Below are positions 25,026 through 35,599 of a DNA stretch of 64,000 nt, piece after piece. The stretch comes from Longimicrobiales bacterium. Lineage in GTDB: Bacteria; Gemmatimonadota; Gemmatimonadetes; Longimicrobiales; Gaopeijiaceae. The notes under the pieces were generated by a model. That model was not told where the DNA came from. It saw only the letters and a list, made by a program, of their open reading frames with translations, and did no database searches. The stretch spans positions 1 to 64,000 of the forward strand of contig JANQDZ010000094.1 of assembly GCA_028278645.1 (NCBI GenBank), given 5' to 3'. The first letter of the stretch is position 1, and every line of letters starts with the position of its first letter. The position numbers were made by a program, and so were the translations under genes.

Positions 25026-26900
25026 ATGTCCCTTCCTGAGGATCTGCTCTCCCCGATCGAAGGCGAAACCCCTTCCGGTCCCGATCTCCGTGGCAGCAAC
25101 GAGTTTGCCGAGATCGAAAGGGCTTTTCTGGAAGCTGAACAACCTTCCACCATGTCTCCCGGCGGGATTGAAGCAGAGGAGGTCGAAGGCTTCGGGGATG
25201 TAGTGGAACTCTCGACCGAATTCCTGCAAACCCAATCGAAAGACCTCAAAGTCGCAGCCTTCCTCGCCGCCTCCCTCCTGCGGGTGGATGGGTTCAAGGG
25301 CCTGGCTGAAGGGTTGGAAGTCATCCTCGGTCTGTTGAAGGAGTATTGGGATGGGATGTACCCCGGGATCCCGAGCCGTGGCCCCGTGCTCGACTGGTTC
25401 GGTTCCGATGATCTTTCCTATGCCCTCTTCCTCCAGCCCCTCACCGAGTTCGGCCACGCTCATCGGGAATACAAGGAGTGGGTATCGAGAGGCGAGGAGA
25501 TCAGCGAGGATGAGCCAGACCAGGACCCGGAGGAGGACTTCGAATCGGGGTTTGGACAAACATCGTGGGAATGGTATTCCGAGCTGGTCTCGTCCCTGAA
25601 GAAGTGCAAAGAAACTCTGACGGCCTTGGACGAGCTCGGGAAAGAGAAGTTCAAAGAAGCCGGAGAAAAACCGCCGCGATACGCTTCCATGTCCGACGGC
25701 CTCAAACGGATGACGGCGGCTGCCGAGGACCTGCTTGGGCGGAAACCTCCGCCGCCGGGGTCCGTCTCCCCGGAGCCAGACTCCACCGACGGGCCTGCGG
25801 TCCCGGAGGACAGAGGAACCGGAGAGGAATCCACCGGGCCCGTCGGGGCCACTCCCGTCTCCGCCACACCCAACACCAAGGAGGAAGCGGCGGCTCTCGT
25901 TGGCGTGGCGGCAGGGGTGATGAGGAAGGAGAACCCGGGTGATCCTTCGCCTTATCTACTGATCAGGGGTCTTCGGTGGGGTGAGCTCCGGGCCGGAGGG
26001 AAGCACATCGATCCGCGATGGCTGGACCCCCCCACGACCTCTCAGAGGACCCACCTGAAGAGCCTTTTCCTGGACCAGAAATACGAAGAGCTCCTGGAAG
26101 CAGCGGAAGGACTCATGGCTACCCCGGTGGGGAGGGGCTGGCTCGACCTCCAGCGATATGCCGTCCTTGCCTCCGACAGGCTCGGCCCAGGGTACCAGTT
26201 GGTGGGTTCGGTCATCCGTAGCGCAATCCGGTCCCTTCTCGCCGACCTTCCGGACCTCCTGGACGCGACCCTCATGGACGATTCCCCTTCCGCATCCAGG
26301 GACACCTCTGCCTGGTTGTCGGAGGAGGGTCTGCTTCCGACCCCGGAGGCGAAAAGCCAGGAGCAGGAGGCTCAGGCCAGGAGAGCGGACCGCGTCATCA
26401 GGGAGGCGGGATACGACCGTGCTGCGGCCATGGCTCAGGGGGGTGATCCCCAGGGGGCTATCGAACTCCTGATGGAAAGAGCTGAACACGAGAGAAGCCA
26501 TCGGGCTCGGTTCGTCACCAAAGCCGAGGCTGCGGGGATCATGGTGGACCACGGGATGGAGGTGGTCGCCCGGCCCATCCTCGACGAGCTTCTCCGCCTC
26601 ATCGAAGCCCATAATCTCGAGGGATGGGAGGCTGCGGAGGTCATTGCCAAGCCCATGAGCCTCTTCATCCGTTGCCTGGGGCCAGGAGAGGAGAGCCGAA
26701 AGGGGGAAGTCTATCCCCGCCTCGCGAAGTTGGACCCGGTGCTCGCCATGGAGGTGAGTCGAAGGATGCCCGGGCCCGCGCCGACACCCGCTCCTTCGAC
26801 CCAAGCACCCGAGCAAGCCTCGAATCAGGACTCTGCGCCCGAATCCACATCCGCCCCTGGGGGCGTGGATCCGAGCAATAAGTCCATGTGGGACGACTAG
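25026..26900 (+). CDS. tssA: T6SS assembly protein TssA (ImpA family)
   Basis: 624 residues. The ImpA N-terminal domain starts LLSPIEGETPSGPDLRGSNE, with the family's PSGxDLR motif, and continues KDLKVAAFLAASLLRVDGF, GLAEGLEVILGLLKEYWDGM and YPGIP. A variable Pro/Ser/Thr linker (residues about 245-290) leads to a helical C-terminal region (LIRGLRWGEL, SLFLDQKYEELLEAAEGLMA). The tail is Pro/Ala-rich. TssA primes baseplate and sheath polymerisation; the exact C-terminal subclass cannot be set by eye. It ends 4 bases before tssE. Confidence 0.93.
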   Translation: MSLPEDLLSPIEGETPSGPDLRGSNEFAEIERAFLEAEQPSTMSPGGIEAEEVEGFGDVVELSTEFLQTQSKDLKVAAFLAASLLRVDGFKGLAEGLEVILGLLKEYWDGMYPGIPSRGPVLDWFGSDDLSYALFLQPLTEFGHAHREYKEWVSRGEEISEDEPDQDPEEDFESGFGQTSWEWYSELVSSLKKCKETLTALDELGKEKFKEAGEKPPRYASMSDGLKRMTAAAEDLLGRKPPPPGSVSPEPDSTDGPAVPEDRGTGEESTGPVGATPVSATPNTKEEAAALVGVAAGVMRKENPGDPSPYLLIRGLRWGELRAGGKHIDPRWLDPPTTSQRTHLKSLFLDQKYEELLEAAEGLMATPVGRGWLDLQRYAVLASDRLGPGYQLVGSVIRSAIRSLLADLPDLLDATLMDDSPSASRDTSAWLSEEGLLPTPEAKSQEQEAQARRADRVIREAGYDRAAAMAQGGDPQGAIELLMERAEHERSHRARFVTKAEAAGIMVDHGMEVVARPILDELLRLIEAHNLEGWEAAEVIAKPMSLFIRCLGPGEESRKGEVYPRLAKLDPVLAMEVSRRMPGPAPTPAPSTQAPEQASNQDSAPESTSAPGGVDPSNKSMWDD

Positions 26901-26904
26901 TCCC

Positions 26905-27423
26905 ATGGCCGAGGATCTCGTCAAACAGTCGGTCTACGACCGGCTCACCGGGGCTGACAAGCTGGTCACCGGCGGGGGTGCAGTGGGAAGGGCGGCTCGG
27001 ACGTGGGAGGAGTCGGTCCAGGTCCTCGAAGAGAATGTACTCCGGGACCTGGAACACCTTCTGAACACCCGTCAGGTCTCCGATCCGGCCGGCCACACCC
27101 ACCCCAATGTCGAAAAATCCGTATACAACTACGGCCTTCTGGACTTTTCCAACCTGAGTGCCGATTCGGGCCGCACCCCTGACGAGGTCAGAAGGCTCAT
27201 CAAGGAGGCCATTGAACATTTTGAGCCCCGCCTAACGGATGTGGAGGTGGTGGATCCTCTGGAAGGCCAGGAGACCAAAAAGGAAGACAAGCTCCGCCGA
27301 ACCGTTCGCTTCCGGGTGGAGGCTACCCTCCGAACGGATCCGGGTCCGGAGCGGGTGGAGTTCGACACGGTCTTGGACCTGACCAGCAAGCGTTTCGAAT
27401 TGAGCGGCGAGTCCCATGCGTGA
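26905..27423 (+). CDS. tssE: T6SS baseplate protein TssE (gp25-like)
   Basis: 172 residues. VYDRLTGAD, EESVQVLEENVLRDLEHLLN-type helix with LLNTRQV, NVEKSVYNYGLLDFSNL and a C-terminal strand region VRFRVEATLRTDP...VEFDTVLDLTSKRFEL fit the phage T4 gp25-like TssE that initiates sheath polymerisation on the baseplate. It overlaps tssF by 8 bases, indicating coupling of the TssE-TssF-TssG wedge genes. Confidence 0.92.
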   Translation: MAEDLVKQSVYDRLTGADKLVTGGGAVGRAARTWEESVQVLEENVLRDLEHLLNTRQVSDPAGHTHPNVEKSVYNYGLLDFSNLSADSGRTPDEVRRLIKEAIEHFEPRLTDVEVVDPLEGQETKKEDKLRRTVRFRVEATLRTDPGPERVEFDTVLDLTSKRFELSGESHA

Positions 27424-29272
27424 AGAAGGCCTAAAGGACTACTACGAGCAGGAGTTAAGATACCTCCGGGAATTGGGGAAGGAGTTCGCCGGGCAGCACG
27501 GGGAGGTGGCGGAAGGCCTGAGAATGGAAGCGGGCCAATGGGTGGATCCCCATGTGGAACGCCTCCTCGAGGGATTCGCGTTCCTCGCGGCCCGGGTGCA
27601 TCGCCGCATGGACGATGACTTCCTGGAGCTCTCCCAGGGCTTGTTGAACGTGGTGTACCCGCATTACCTCCGGCCAATCCCGTCCATGTCGGTAGTAATG
27701 ATGGAGGTCGATCCCGACCAGGGGCTCTCTTCGGGGTTGGCCATTGAAGCAGGACAAAACCTGGTATCTCCCCCTGCGAAGGAGAGTGGGGTCAGGTGCC
27801 GATTCAGGACCTGCTACCCCACGAAGCTCTGGCCCATCAAAGTCGCCGGGGCGAAGTGGCAGTCGCCCCACGGTCTCGACCTGGGACGACGGGAAAAGGA
27901 CATCACCGCTGCCCTTTCCCTAACGCTGGAATGCCAAGGTGGCCTTCGGTTCGACGAGCTGGAGATGGACGACCTCCGTTTCTATCTGGACGGTGACCTC
28001 TCACTTACCACCAGCCTGCATGAGGTTCTGGACAACAATTGCCACGAGGTACTGGTCCGTGATTCGGCCGATCCCGGTCGCCCCCCCGTGGTCCTCCCAG
28101 GCTCTTCCCTGGTCCCGGTGGGTTTGGGGGAAGATGAGGGTATGCTGCCTCTCCCGCGCTCCTCCTTCCTCGGCTATCGAGTCATACAGGAATTCTTCAC
28201 TTTTCCGTGGAAATTCCTCTTCCTGGATTTAAAAGGCCTCGGGGCTCTCAAGGGCTCGGATTTCGGGTCTTCCATCGAAATCGTCTTCCTCTTCCGTTCC
28301 TTCCCCGATCCCGATCGGCAGGAAGCCCTGGAGCGGGGCGTGACCCGGGACACCGTTCGTCTGGGATGCACGCCCGTTGTGAATCTCTTCCAGACCGAAT
28401 CCGAACCGATTCGGGTGGATCAGCGTCGCACCGATTACCTGGTCCGGCCGAAGGGTGCGACCAGGGACTTCTCCCCGGAGGTCTTCTCGATCGACTCCAT
28501 GGATGCGGTGGTCGGAGGGGCCCCCCAGAAAATCCCGTTGGAACCGTTCTTCTCGTACCGGAGCAGAACCTCGAGGACGGAGACGCCGGTGTTCTGGCAC
28601 TTTCGGCGTTTTCCCAGCAACTGGCTGGACGATGGTGCCACCGACGTCAGCGTAAACTTCGTGGACCCTGCTGGGGAGACGATCTATCCGGCATTCCCTT
28701 CCGTTACGGCCGGTTTGACCTGTTTCAACGGGACCCTTCCAACGAAGCTGCCCATTGGTACCGACGTCGATTTCCATGCTGAAGGAGGGGGTGGGTCCGC
28801 GCTGAAACGCATCGTCTCCTTGATGCACCCGACGCCGTCCATCCAACCACCCCTGGACAGCTCGGTCTTCTGGCGAATCGTTTCCCAGTTCTCCCTGAAC
28901 TACCTCTCCCTGGTTGAAGACGGAGGGGAAGCTCTGAGGGAGCTGCTACTCCTCTACAACTTCGGAGACGAGGAGATCGGGAAAAAACACGTCGAAGGAA
29001 TCACCAGAGTGGGAAGCGAGCCATGGTACGCAAGGGTAAGGGGAGAACATGGCCTCAGCTTCGCGAGGGGCCGGAAGGTAACCATTGAATTCGACGATAG
29101 CTTCTACTCCGGCGGGGGGATCTACCTCCTGGCCAGCGTTTTGGAACGATTTCTCGGGCTGTACTCATCCATGAACAGCTTTTCGAAGCTGGTGGCGAGG
29201 GTGCGGTCCAAACAGAAGACGTACACGCTTAGAGAATGGCACCCGAGGGCAGGTCAGAAACCGCTCCTATAA
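27416..29272 (+). CDS. tssF: T6SS baseplate protein TssF (VasA/ImpG)
   Basis: 618 residues, family length. LKDYYEQELRYLRELGKEFA and VERLLEGFAFLAARVHRRMD are the classic TssF start, followed by HYLRPIPSMSVV, the LDGDLSLTTSLHEVL-type region and the end FSQFSLNYLSL, GGIYLLASVLERFLGLYSSM and NSFSKLVAR. TssF forms the baseplate wedge with TssG and TssE. Its 3' end overlaps tssG by 37 bases. Confidence 0.95.
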   Translation: MREEGLKDYYEQELRYLRELGKEFAGQHGEVAEGLRMEAGQWVDPHVERLLEGFAFLAARVHRRMDDDFLELSQGLLNVVYPHYLRPIPSMSVVMMEVDPDQGLSSGLAIEAGQNLVSPPAKESGVRCRFRTCYPTKLWPIKVAGAKWQSPHGLDLGRREKDITAALSLTLECQGGLRFDELEMDDLRFYLDGDLSLTTSLHEVLDNNCHEVLVRDSADPGRPPVVLPGSSLVPVGLGEDEGMLPLPRSSFLGYRVIQEFFTFPWKFLFLDLKGLGALKGSDFGSSIEIVFLFRSFPDPDRQEALERGVTRDTVRLGCTPVVNLFQTESEPIRVDQRRTDYLVRPKGATRDFSPEVFSIDSMDAVVGGAPQKIPLEPFFSYRSRTSRTETPVFWHFRRFPSNWLDDGATDVSVNFVDPAGETIYPAFPSVTAGLTCFNGTLPTKLPIGTDVDFHAEGGGGSALKRIVSLMHPTPSIQPPLDSSVFWRIVSQFSLNYLSLVEDGGEALRELLLLYNFGDEEIGKKHVEGITRVGSEPWYARVRGEHGLSFARGRKVTIEFDDSFYSGGGIYLLASVLERFLGLYSSMNSFSKLVARVRSKQKTYTLREWHPRAGQKPLL

Positions 29273-30273
29273 GGTCCGACGACCTAGCCGAAGAAGTCCG
29301 AAAGGACGCCCCTTCCTTCGGCTTCTTCCAGGCCGTACGGCTCCTTCATCGCCAGAACCAGGGGCGGGAGGGCGTTGGCGGCTTTACCCTTCCGGCCGAG
29401 GAGCCGGTCCGATTCTCAGCCAATCCCTCCCTGGCTTTTCCGCCGGGGGAGATCCATGAACTGGAAACCGAGTCCGGGTCCCAGCCGCGGATGACGGTGA
29501 ACTTCATGGGCTTGGTCGGAAACTCGGGAGTCCTTCCGCACCACTACTCCCGGCGGGTACTGGCCGAGGGGAAGAAAGGTCGTGGACCCCTTCGGGATTT
29601 TCTCGACATCTTTCATCACCGCCTGGTTTCCCTCTTCTATAAAGCCTGGGAAAAGGCCCGTTTCTTCGTCCCGTTCGAAAGGGGCCAACCCGACCCCGTG
29701 ACGGCGAGACTCCTCGACCTGGTGGGGTTGAGGAACCAAGCCCTGCGAAACCGACTCGGAATACCGGACGAAGACCTCCTCTTTTACGCCGGACTCATCG
29801 GGTTACGGCAACGGAATGCGACTTCTCTCGAGAGGATCATCGAGGACTACCTTCAAGTCTCCGTCGAGATCCAGCAGTTCATCGGAAGCTGGTATCCCCT
29901 CTCAGAAGAGTCCCAATGCCGGTTGGACGACGAGGTGGATGAACTGACTCCCGGTTTGGGAGAACATACGGTGGTCGGGGACGAGATATGGGACCCGCAA
30001 GCCCGTGTGCGACTGAGGGTCGGGCCCCTCTCCAGGGAGAAATATGAAGACTTTCTTCCCGGAGGATCGGCCCATAAAAAACTGAAGGCTCTGACCACCT
30101 TCTTTTCAGACGGACAATTCGACTTCGAAGCCCAGCTGGTGTTGAAGAAAGAGGACGTCCCGTCGGTCGTTTTGGGCGGAGAGGACGATCTCACCACGCC
30201 GCTCGGGTACTCCACCTGGATCCGTACACGCCCGTTTTCTCGTGACGCGGACGAAACGACTCTGATTCTCTGA
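29236..30273 (+). CDS. tssG: T6SS baseplate protein TssG (VasB/ImpH)
   Basis: 345 residues. APSFGFFQAVRLLHRQNQGR, EPVRFSANPSLAFPPGEI, MTVNFMGLVGNSGVLPHHYS and FLDIFHHRLVSLFYKAWEKA are strongly conserved TssG segments, and the end LGYSTWIRTRPFSRDADETT gives the family C-terminus. TssG bridges two TssF copies and TssK in each baseplate wedge. Start at 29236 lies inside the tssF end, typical for these coupled genes. Confidence 0.95.
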   Translation: MAPEGRSETAPIRSDDLAEEVRKDAPSFGFFQAVRLLHRQNQGREGVGGFTLPAEEPVRFSANPSLAFPPGEIHELETESGSQPRMTVNFMGLVGNSGVLPHHYSRRVLAEGKKGRGPLRDFLDIFHHRLVSLFYKAWEKARFFVPFERGQPDPVTARLLDLVGLRNQALRNRLGIPDEDLLFYAGLIGLRQRNATSLERIIEDYLQVSVEIQQFIGSWYPLSEESQCRLDDEVDELTPGLGEHTVVGDEIWDPQARVRLRVGPLSREKYEDFLPGGSAHKKLKALTTFFSDGQFDFEAQLVLKKEDVPSVVLGGEDDLTTPLGYSTWIRTRPFSRDADETTLIL

Positions 30274-30286
30274 GGGGAAAAGATCT

Positions 30287-33010
30287 ATGAACCCGGACAT
30301 GCGGTCTCTCATCGGGCGGCTGAATCCCAGGACTCGGGCCGCCGTGGAGAATGCAGCTGGCCTGTGTGTGGGTCGTACCCACTACGACGTGGAGGTTGAG
30401 CATTTCCTTCGGAAGCTCATGGATGATGATGGAGGGGATACTCCACTCATCTTGCACCATTTCGGTGTAGACCGGTCCCGGCTGGTTGCCGATCTGGACA
30501 AAAGCCTTGATGGCCTGAAGACCGGGAATGCCCGGACTCCCTCCTTGAGCCCCACCCTCATCGAGATGCTCTCCGACGCCTGGCAGGTCGGGTCTCTGGA
30601 GCACGGGGCCACCGAGATCCGGAGTGGTTTTGCTCTGGTTGCCCTTGCCGGCTCCCCGGACCTCCAGCGTTTGGGGCAATCCATCAGCCCGGAGCTGGCG
30701 AAGATCTCCGGGGAGAAGCTTCGCAGCGAGCTCTCCGCCATCGTGGAAGGGTCTGACGAGGAAGGGGTGAGTTCACCGGCCGGGGCACCCGATGCCGCCA
30801 CAGGGAAGCCGGTCAGTTCGGCGAAGCTGGATCAGTACACCCAGAACCTCACCCAGAAGGCCAAAGACGGCCTTCTGGACCCGGTGCTGGGGAGGGACTT
30901 CGAGATTCGCCAGGTCGTGGACATCCTGACCCGGCGGCGCCAGAACAACCCCATCCTGGTGGGAGAGGCGGGGGTGGGTAAGACCGCCGTCGTGGAGGGT
31001 TTCGCCATGCGAGTGGCGGAGGGTGACGTACCGGATGTCCTGAAGAACGTCAGCCTGCGGTCTCTGGACCTGGCCCTCCTCCAGGCCGGAGCGGGCGTGA
31101 AGGGGGAGTTCGAAAACCGTCTCAAGGGCCTCATCGAGGAAGTGAAGTCCTCCCCCACGCCCATCATCCTTTTCATTGACGAAGCGCACACCATGATCGG
31201 AGCCGGAGGTGCAGCCGGTCAGGGTGATGCGGCGAACCTCCTCAAACCAGCTCTGGCACGAGGAGAGCTCCGCACTGTCGCCGCCACGACCTGGTCCGAG
31301 TACAAGAAGTATTTCGAGAAGGACCCGGCCCTCGCCCGGCGTTTCCAGTTGGTGAAGGTTGAGGAGCCCGTGGAGGATCTCTGCCAGGTCATGATGCGGG
31401 GGGTGGTGCCGAGGCTTGAAAGCCACCACGGCGTCCGGATCCTCGAAGAGGGCATGGAAGCCGCCGTCTACCTCTCGGCCCGGTACCTCTCGGAACGGCA
31501 GCTCCCGGACAAAGCGGTGAGTGTGCTGGATACCGCCTGTGCTCGACTCGCGCTGGGCCAGGGTTCCACGCCGGCTCCCGTCGAAGCCGTCCAGCGGCGG
31601 TTGGATGATCTCACCGTCCAAACTCGGACCCTGGAGAGAGAAGCGGCCGTTGGGATGGATCACGCCGAGCGGCTGGCGGAGATCCAGGAGGAAAAATCCG
31701 TCCTCGAGACCGAGTTGGCCGAGCTGAGCGAACGGTGGAAGAACGAGCTGGATCTGGTGAAAAAGGTTCGGGACCTTCGAACCGAGATCGAGGAGGCGGC
31801 GTTCCCCGGGGAGGTGAGGGCCGACGAAGTGGGAGATGCCGGGGACCCGGCGGACGATGACGGCGCAGAAACATCCCAGGAGGACCCGGGCGGGGACGAC
31901 AAACCGAAGGAGGTGGACCTGGATGCGCTGCGGGAGCAGCTGGCGGCCATGGACGAGGAGTTGAAGGCCATCCAGGCCGAGGACCCACTGATCCCCGTAG
32001 TCGTGGATGCGGACCTGGTGGGCCAAGTAATCTCCGGGTGGACCGGGATCCCGGTGGGGAAGATGATGCGGGACGAGATGGGTACGGCTCTCTCCCTGGA
32101 GGACCACCTCGGTGGCCGGATTATCGGGCAGGACCATGCCCTGGAGGTGGTGAGCCATCGGATTCGTACGTCCTTCGCCAAGATCGAAGATCCCCAGAAA
32201 CCCAAAGGCGTTTTCCTCTTTGTTGGTCCTAGTGGGGTCGGGAAGACCGAAACCGCCCTGGCCCTGACTGATCTGCTCTATGGGGGGGAAAGGAACCTCA
32301 TCACCATCAACATGTCCGAGTTCCAGGAGGCCCACACAGTCTCTACACTGAAAGGGTCTCCACCGGGGTACGTCGGGTATGGGGAAGGTGGGGTGCTCAC
32401 CGAGGCAGTGAGGCGAAGACCCTATTCCGTCGTGCTCCTCGATGAGATCGAAAAGGCCCATCCGGACGTCCTGGAGCTCTTCTTCCAGGTCTTCGACAAG
32501 GGCCAGATGGAAGACGGTGAGGGGCGCCGAATCGACTTCAAGAATACGATCATCGTTCTCACGACCAACGCCGGCACGGACACCATAATGAAGCTGTGCG
32601 CTGACCCGGAGACCATGCCGGCGTGGGAGGGTCTGGTGAAGGCTTTGAAACCGGAGTTGGACGACACCTTTAAACCGGCCTTCCTGGGGAGGACGGTCAT
32701 CGTACCGTACTTCCCCGTCCGGGACGAAGCTCTGAAGACCATCGTGGGATTGAAGCTGAACAAGATTGTACGGCGTCTGGACGAGACCCACGGCATGGAC
32801 TTGACGTACGGGGACAACCTCGTGGAGGAGATCGCCTCCCGCTGCACGGAAGTGGAGAGCGGCGCGAGGAATGTAGATAACATCCTGACCAATACACTGC
32901 TCCCGGATCTCTCTAAAGTGTTGCTCCAGGCAATGGTGGATGGGGAGATACCGAGGTCCATCGAAGTGTCCATCGGCGACGATGGCGTCTTCGAGTATAC
33001 CCACGGATAA
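30287..33010 (+). CDS. clpV: T6SS AAA+ ATPase ClpV (TssH)
   Basis: 907 residues. A Clp N-domain with [20 protein letters not shown] (residues about 25-45), then NBD1 with Walker [14 protein letters not shown] and Walker [15 protein letters not shown], a coiled middle domain (residues about 440-560, with an acidic insert [13 protein letters not shown]), and NBD2 with Walker [13 protein letters not shown] and [14 protein letters not shown]. The [12 protein letters not shown]-terminus is the T6SS-type ClpV rather than ClpB version. It unfolds contracted TssB/TssC for reuse. GAGGGGAAAAG precedes the ATG. Confidence 0.96.
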   Translation: MNPDMRSLIGRLNPRTRAAVENAAGLCVGRTHYDVEVEHFLRKLMDDDGGDTPLILHHFGVDRSRLVADLDKSLDGLKTGNARTPSLSPTLIEMLSDAWQVGSLEHGATEIRSGFALVALAGSPDLQRLGQSISPELAKISGEKLRSELSAIVEGSDEEGVSSPAGAPDAATGKPVSSAKLDQYTQNLTQKAKDGLLDPVLGRDFEIRQVVDILTRRRQNNPILVGEAGVGKTAVVEGFAMRVAEGDVPDVLKNVSLRSLDLALLQAGAGVKGEFENRLKGLIEEVKSSPTPIILFIDEAHTMIGAGGAAGQGDAANLLKPALARGELRTVAATTWSEYKKYFEKDPALARRFQLVKVEEPVEDLCQVMMRGVVPRLESHHGVRILEEGMEAAVYLSARYLSERQLPDKAVSVLDTACARLALGQGSTPAPVEAVQRRLDDLTVQTRTLEREAAVGMDHAERLAEIQEEKSVLETELAELSERWKNELDLVKKVRDLRTEIEEAAFPGEVRADEVGDAGDPADDDGAETSQEDPGGDDKPKEVDLDALREQLAAMDEELKAIQAEDPLIPVVVDADLVGQVISGWTGIPVGKMMRDEMGTALSLEDHLGGRIIGQDHALEVVSHRIRTSFAKIEDPQKPKGVFLFVGPSGVGKTETALALTDLLYGGERNLITINMSEFQEAHTVSTLKGSPPGYVGYGEGGVLTEAVRRRPYSVVLLDEIEKAHPDVLELFFQVFDKGQMEDGEGRRIDFKNTIIVLTTNAGTDTIMKLCADPETMPAWEGLVKALKPELDDTFKPAFLGRTVIVPYFPVRDEALKTIVGLKLNKIVRRLDETHGMDLTYGDNLVEEIASRCTEVESGARNVDNILTNTLLPDLSKVLLQAMVDGEIPRSIEVSIGDDGVFEYTHG

Positions 33011-33106
33011 GGATCGGTCCGACCTACGTCGTGGGAGCAGATTGCGGCCTCCCGCCGTCCAATGAATGACTGATCCGGCGGGGAAAAAGTGGAGGGGGTA
33101 AAGCCT

Positions 33107-35146
33107 ATGGGCGCAGAGTTCTCACAAGCGGATCGGGTTTTTCAGGCGGAGACGCCGCTTGGCGGAAAAGATGAGCTCCTCCTGACCGGATTCTCTGGGG
33201 AAGAGGGAGTTTCACAGCCGTTCCGCTTCATCCTCGACCTCATATCCCAGTCGCCTGCCATCGACCCGTCCGCGCTCCTGAGAGAGCCGGTCTCCTTGAC
33301 GGTGCGACTCGCAGACGGCTCCGATCGGATCATCCATGGAATGGTGGTTCGATTCATACAGGGCGGGAGAACCCAGGAGATCACGACCTATCAGGCAGAG
33401 ATCGTTCCATGGATCTGGTACCTATCGCTCTCCACCGACTGCCGGATTTTCCAGAACAAGAACGTCCTGGAGATCATCGAGGCCGTGTTTGGGGAGTATG
33501 GGTTCGCTGACTACGACATACGATGTACGGCCACTTACCAGCCTCGGGAATACTGCGTTCAGTATCGGCAAACCGACCTGGACTTCGTCTCCAGATTGAT
33601 GGAGGAAGAGGGGATATTCTACTTCTTCGAGCACTCCGCCTCGGGCCATAAGCTGATCCTGGGCGACGATTCATCACCCATCCAGCCGTGTGCGCAGGCC
33701 GAAGCACGGTTGTCTGGAACGCCGAGCGGATGGTTCGATGAAGACGTCATCCTGGAGCTCAAAAAGGAGAACGCCGTCCACACCACGTCGGTGACATTAA
33801 CCGATTATGATCCCCTCCAGCCGGCACTGAATCTCCAAAGTTCGGCGGTACAGAGCGGTGACGACGAGCTCTATGACTTTCCGGGGAAATACACCACCAC
33901 CAAGGAGGGCGAGCGATACTCCTCACTCCTCCTAGAGGAGCTCGCCACGTTCCAGGAAGTCGTCCAGGGAAACGGTGACTGCCGGGCTTTCGAGAGCGGC
34001 AAAAAGTTTTCCCTGATCGAACACTACCGCTCTGATGCCAACAAGGAGTATCTCCTCGTTCAGGTCAAACACCACGGGAGAGGAGGAGGATACCGCTCTG
34101 GAGCGGAAGAAGCGGAGTACTCCAACCAGTTCCTCTGCATCCCCGCCGGCGTCCCGTTCAGGCCGCCCCGAAAAACCCTGAAGCCTCTGGTTTCCGGATC
34201 TCAGACTGCCGTGGTCGTGGGCCCCGCCGGCGAGGAGATCTATACCGACAAACATGGACGGGTGAAGGTCCAGTTCCATTGGGACCGGGAGGGAAAGAAG
34301 GACGAAAACAGTTCTTGCTGGGTCCGGGTATCTCAACCGTGGGCAGGAAAGAACTGGGGCGCCGTGACGATTCCCCGGATCGGACAGGAGGTGATCGTCG
34401 ACTTTCTGGAGGGAGATCCGGACCGTCCCATCGTCACTGGGCGGGTTTACAACGCGAAACAGGTTCCGCCGTACTCCCTCCCCGGTGACAAAACCCAGAC
34501 CGGAATCAAGTCCAGGAGCTCGAAGGGGGGTGATGGAAGCACCTTCAACGAGATCCGGATGGAGGACAAAAAGGGCGAGGAGCTCCTGTATCTCCACGCT
34601 GAGAAAGACAAATCGGTCGTCGTAGAGAACGACAATACGGAATCCATAGGGAATGACGAATCGGTCACTATCGGCCACGACCAGACCCTTTCCGTGGGGA
34701 ATGACCGGACCATTTCGGTTGATGACGACCATGAGGAGACCATCGCCGAGGACATGACCCTGACGGTGGGCAGCGATCGGGAGATGACGGTGGGTGGGGA
34801 CCTGGACGAGAAGGTAGGGTCGGACATGACCCTGAAAGTCGGGAGCGACCGGTCCGTCACCGTTGGGAGTGACCTCTCGGAGAAGGTCGGGAAAAATGTG
34901 AGCCTGGCCGTTGGGAAAAAGAATACGGTGAAGGTCGGGGACGTGTTCTCCCTGGAAGCGAAGAAGGTCCAGATCAAAGCCGAGGACGAGATCTCCCTCA
35001 AGGTAGGCACGGCCTCCATTACCGTGAAGAAATCCGGGGACGTGGAGATCAAAGGGACGAACATCAAGGTGCAGGGCAAGGCGAAGGTGGACGTGAAGGC
35101 CAGTGGCAAGGTCAGCGTCAAAGGCGCTCAGGTTGCCCAGAACTGA
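33107..35146 (+). CDS. vgrG: T6SS spike protein VgrG (TssI)
   Basis: 679 residues from the ATG at 33107, which has GGAGGGGG 8 bases upstream (an in-frame GTG at 33089 overlaps that site). Gp27-like base: ELLLTGFSGEEGVSQPFRF, VQYRQTDLDFVSRLMEEEGI, then the gp5 OB-fold with DKHGRVKVQFHWDREGKKDE, SCWVRVSQPWAGKNWGAVTI and PRIGQEVIVDFLEGDPDRPI. The C-terminal needle is a run of 8-residue repeats such as VGSDREMT and VGNDRTIS (about residues 505-620). No fused effector domain follows, so cargo must bind through adaptors or PAAR partners encoded next. Confidence 0.96.
   Translation: MGAEFSQADRVFQAETPLGGKDELLLTGFSGEEGVSQPFRFILDLISQSPAIDPSALLREPVSLTVRLADGSDRIIHGMVVRFIQGGRTQEITTYQAEIVPWIWYLSLSTDCRIFQNKNVLEIIEAVFGEYGFADYDIRCTATYQPREYCVQYRQTDLDFVSRLMEEEGIFYFFEHSASGHKLILGDDSSPIQPCAQAEARLSGTPSGWFDEDVILELKKENAVHTTSVTLTDYDPLQPALNLQSSAVQSGDDELYDFPGKYTTTKEGERYSSLLLEELATFQEVVQGNGDCRAFESGKKFSLIEHYRSDANKEYLLVQVKHHGRGGGYRSGAEEAEYSNQFLCIPAGVPFRPPRKTLKPLVSGSQTAVVVGPAGEEIYTDKHGRVKVQFHWDREGKKDENSSCWVRVSQPWAGKNWGAVTIPRIGQEVIVDFLEGDPDRPIVTGRVYNAKQVPPYSLPGDKTQTGIKSRSSKGGDGSTFNEIRMEDKKGEELLYLHAEKDKSVVVENDNTESIGNDESVTIGHDQTLSVGNDRTISVDDDHEETIAEDMTLTVGSDREMTVGGDLDEKVGSDMTLKVGSDRSVTVGSDLSEKVGKNVSLAVGKKNTVKVGDVFSLEAKKVQIKAEDEISLKVGTASITVKKSGDVEIKGTNIKVQGKAKVDVKASGKVSVKGAQVAQN
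34635..34945 (+). repeat. VgrG needle beta-helix repeats
   Basis: About a dozen degenerate 8-codon units of form V-G-x-D-x-x-x-T/S (for example IGNDESVT, VGSDMTLK, VGSDRSVT) in the 3' part of vgrG. They correspond to the triple-stranded beta-helix of the gp5-like spike. Confidence 0.85.
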
Positions 35147-35173
35147 CGGGAACGGAAAAGGAAGGGCCGGACA

Positions 35174-35599
35174 ATGGATATCTCAACTCTCCAACTCCAA
35201 TTACCGGGCATTCTGGTCGTTGAGGTCGTCGGATCGGATCCTCATGGAGCACCCTTGGTCAGGTTGGACCCGGACGGGCCCCCTCGGCCGTCCCATGTGG
35301 TCTGGATGAGGGACGTCCCCGATTGGGGTGCATGCCACGGAAAGAGGGCGGTGGTGGCGGTGCAGGAAGAGGATGACACTCCCATCCTCTTAGGCCTACT
35401 GGACCCCCCCGCGGCGAACTCGGAGGAAAGCTCCCCGAAGAGCCTCCGGATCGAGAGCGAGGAGGAGCTGATCATCGAATGCGGGAAGGCCAAGATCGCC
35501 ATGCGTGCCGATGGCCGAATCGAGATCAGAGGCGGCCACCTTATCTCACGCTCGAGCGGCCCGAACAAGATCAAGGGCACCTCGGTACACATCAACTAG
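35174..35599 (+). CDS. DUF6484 domain protein, VgrG-linked
   Basis: 141 residues. The end ECGKAKIAMRADGRIEIRGG followed by HLISRSSGPNKIKGTSVHIN is the characteristic DUF6484 C-terminus, itself similar to the beta-helical tip of VgrG spikes; the N-terminal half (GILVVEVVGSDPHGAPLVRL) looks like a small beta-barrel. Members are found next to vgrG in T6SS loci with TIGR02270 and DUF2169 genes, as here. A role in loading or folding the spike or cargo is inference. Its stop overlaps the GTG start of the next gene. Confidence 0.85.
   Translation: MDISTLQLQLPGILVVEVVGSDPHGAPLVRLDPDGPPRPSHVVWMRDVPDWGACHGKRAVVAVQEEDDTPILLGLLDPPAANSEESSPKSLRIESEEELIIECGKAKIAMRADGRIEIRGGHLISRSSGPNKIKGTSVHIN

Noticed and set aside
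30773..33004. 743-codon leftward ORF opposite clpV
   Set aside because: His/Gln/Arg-rich translation typical of an antisense frame in high-GC coding DNA; clpV on the + strand is unambiguous.
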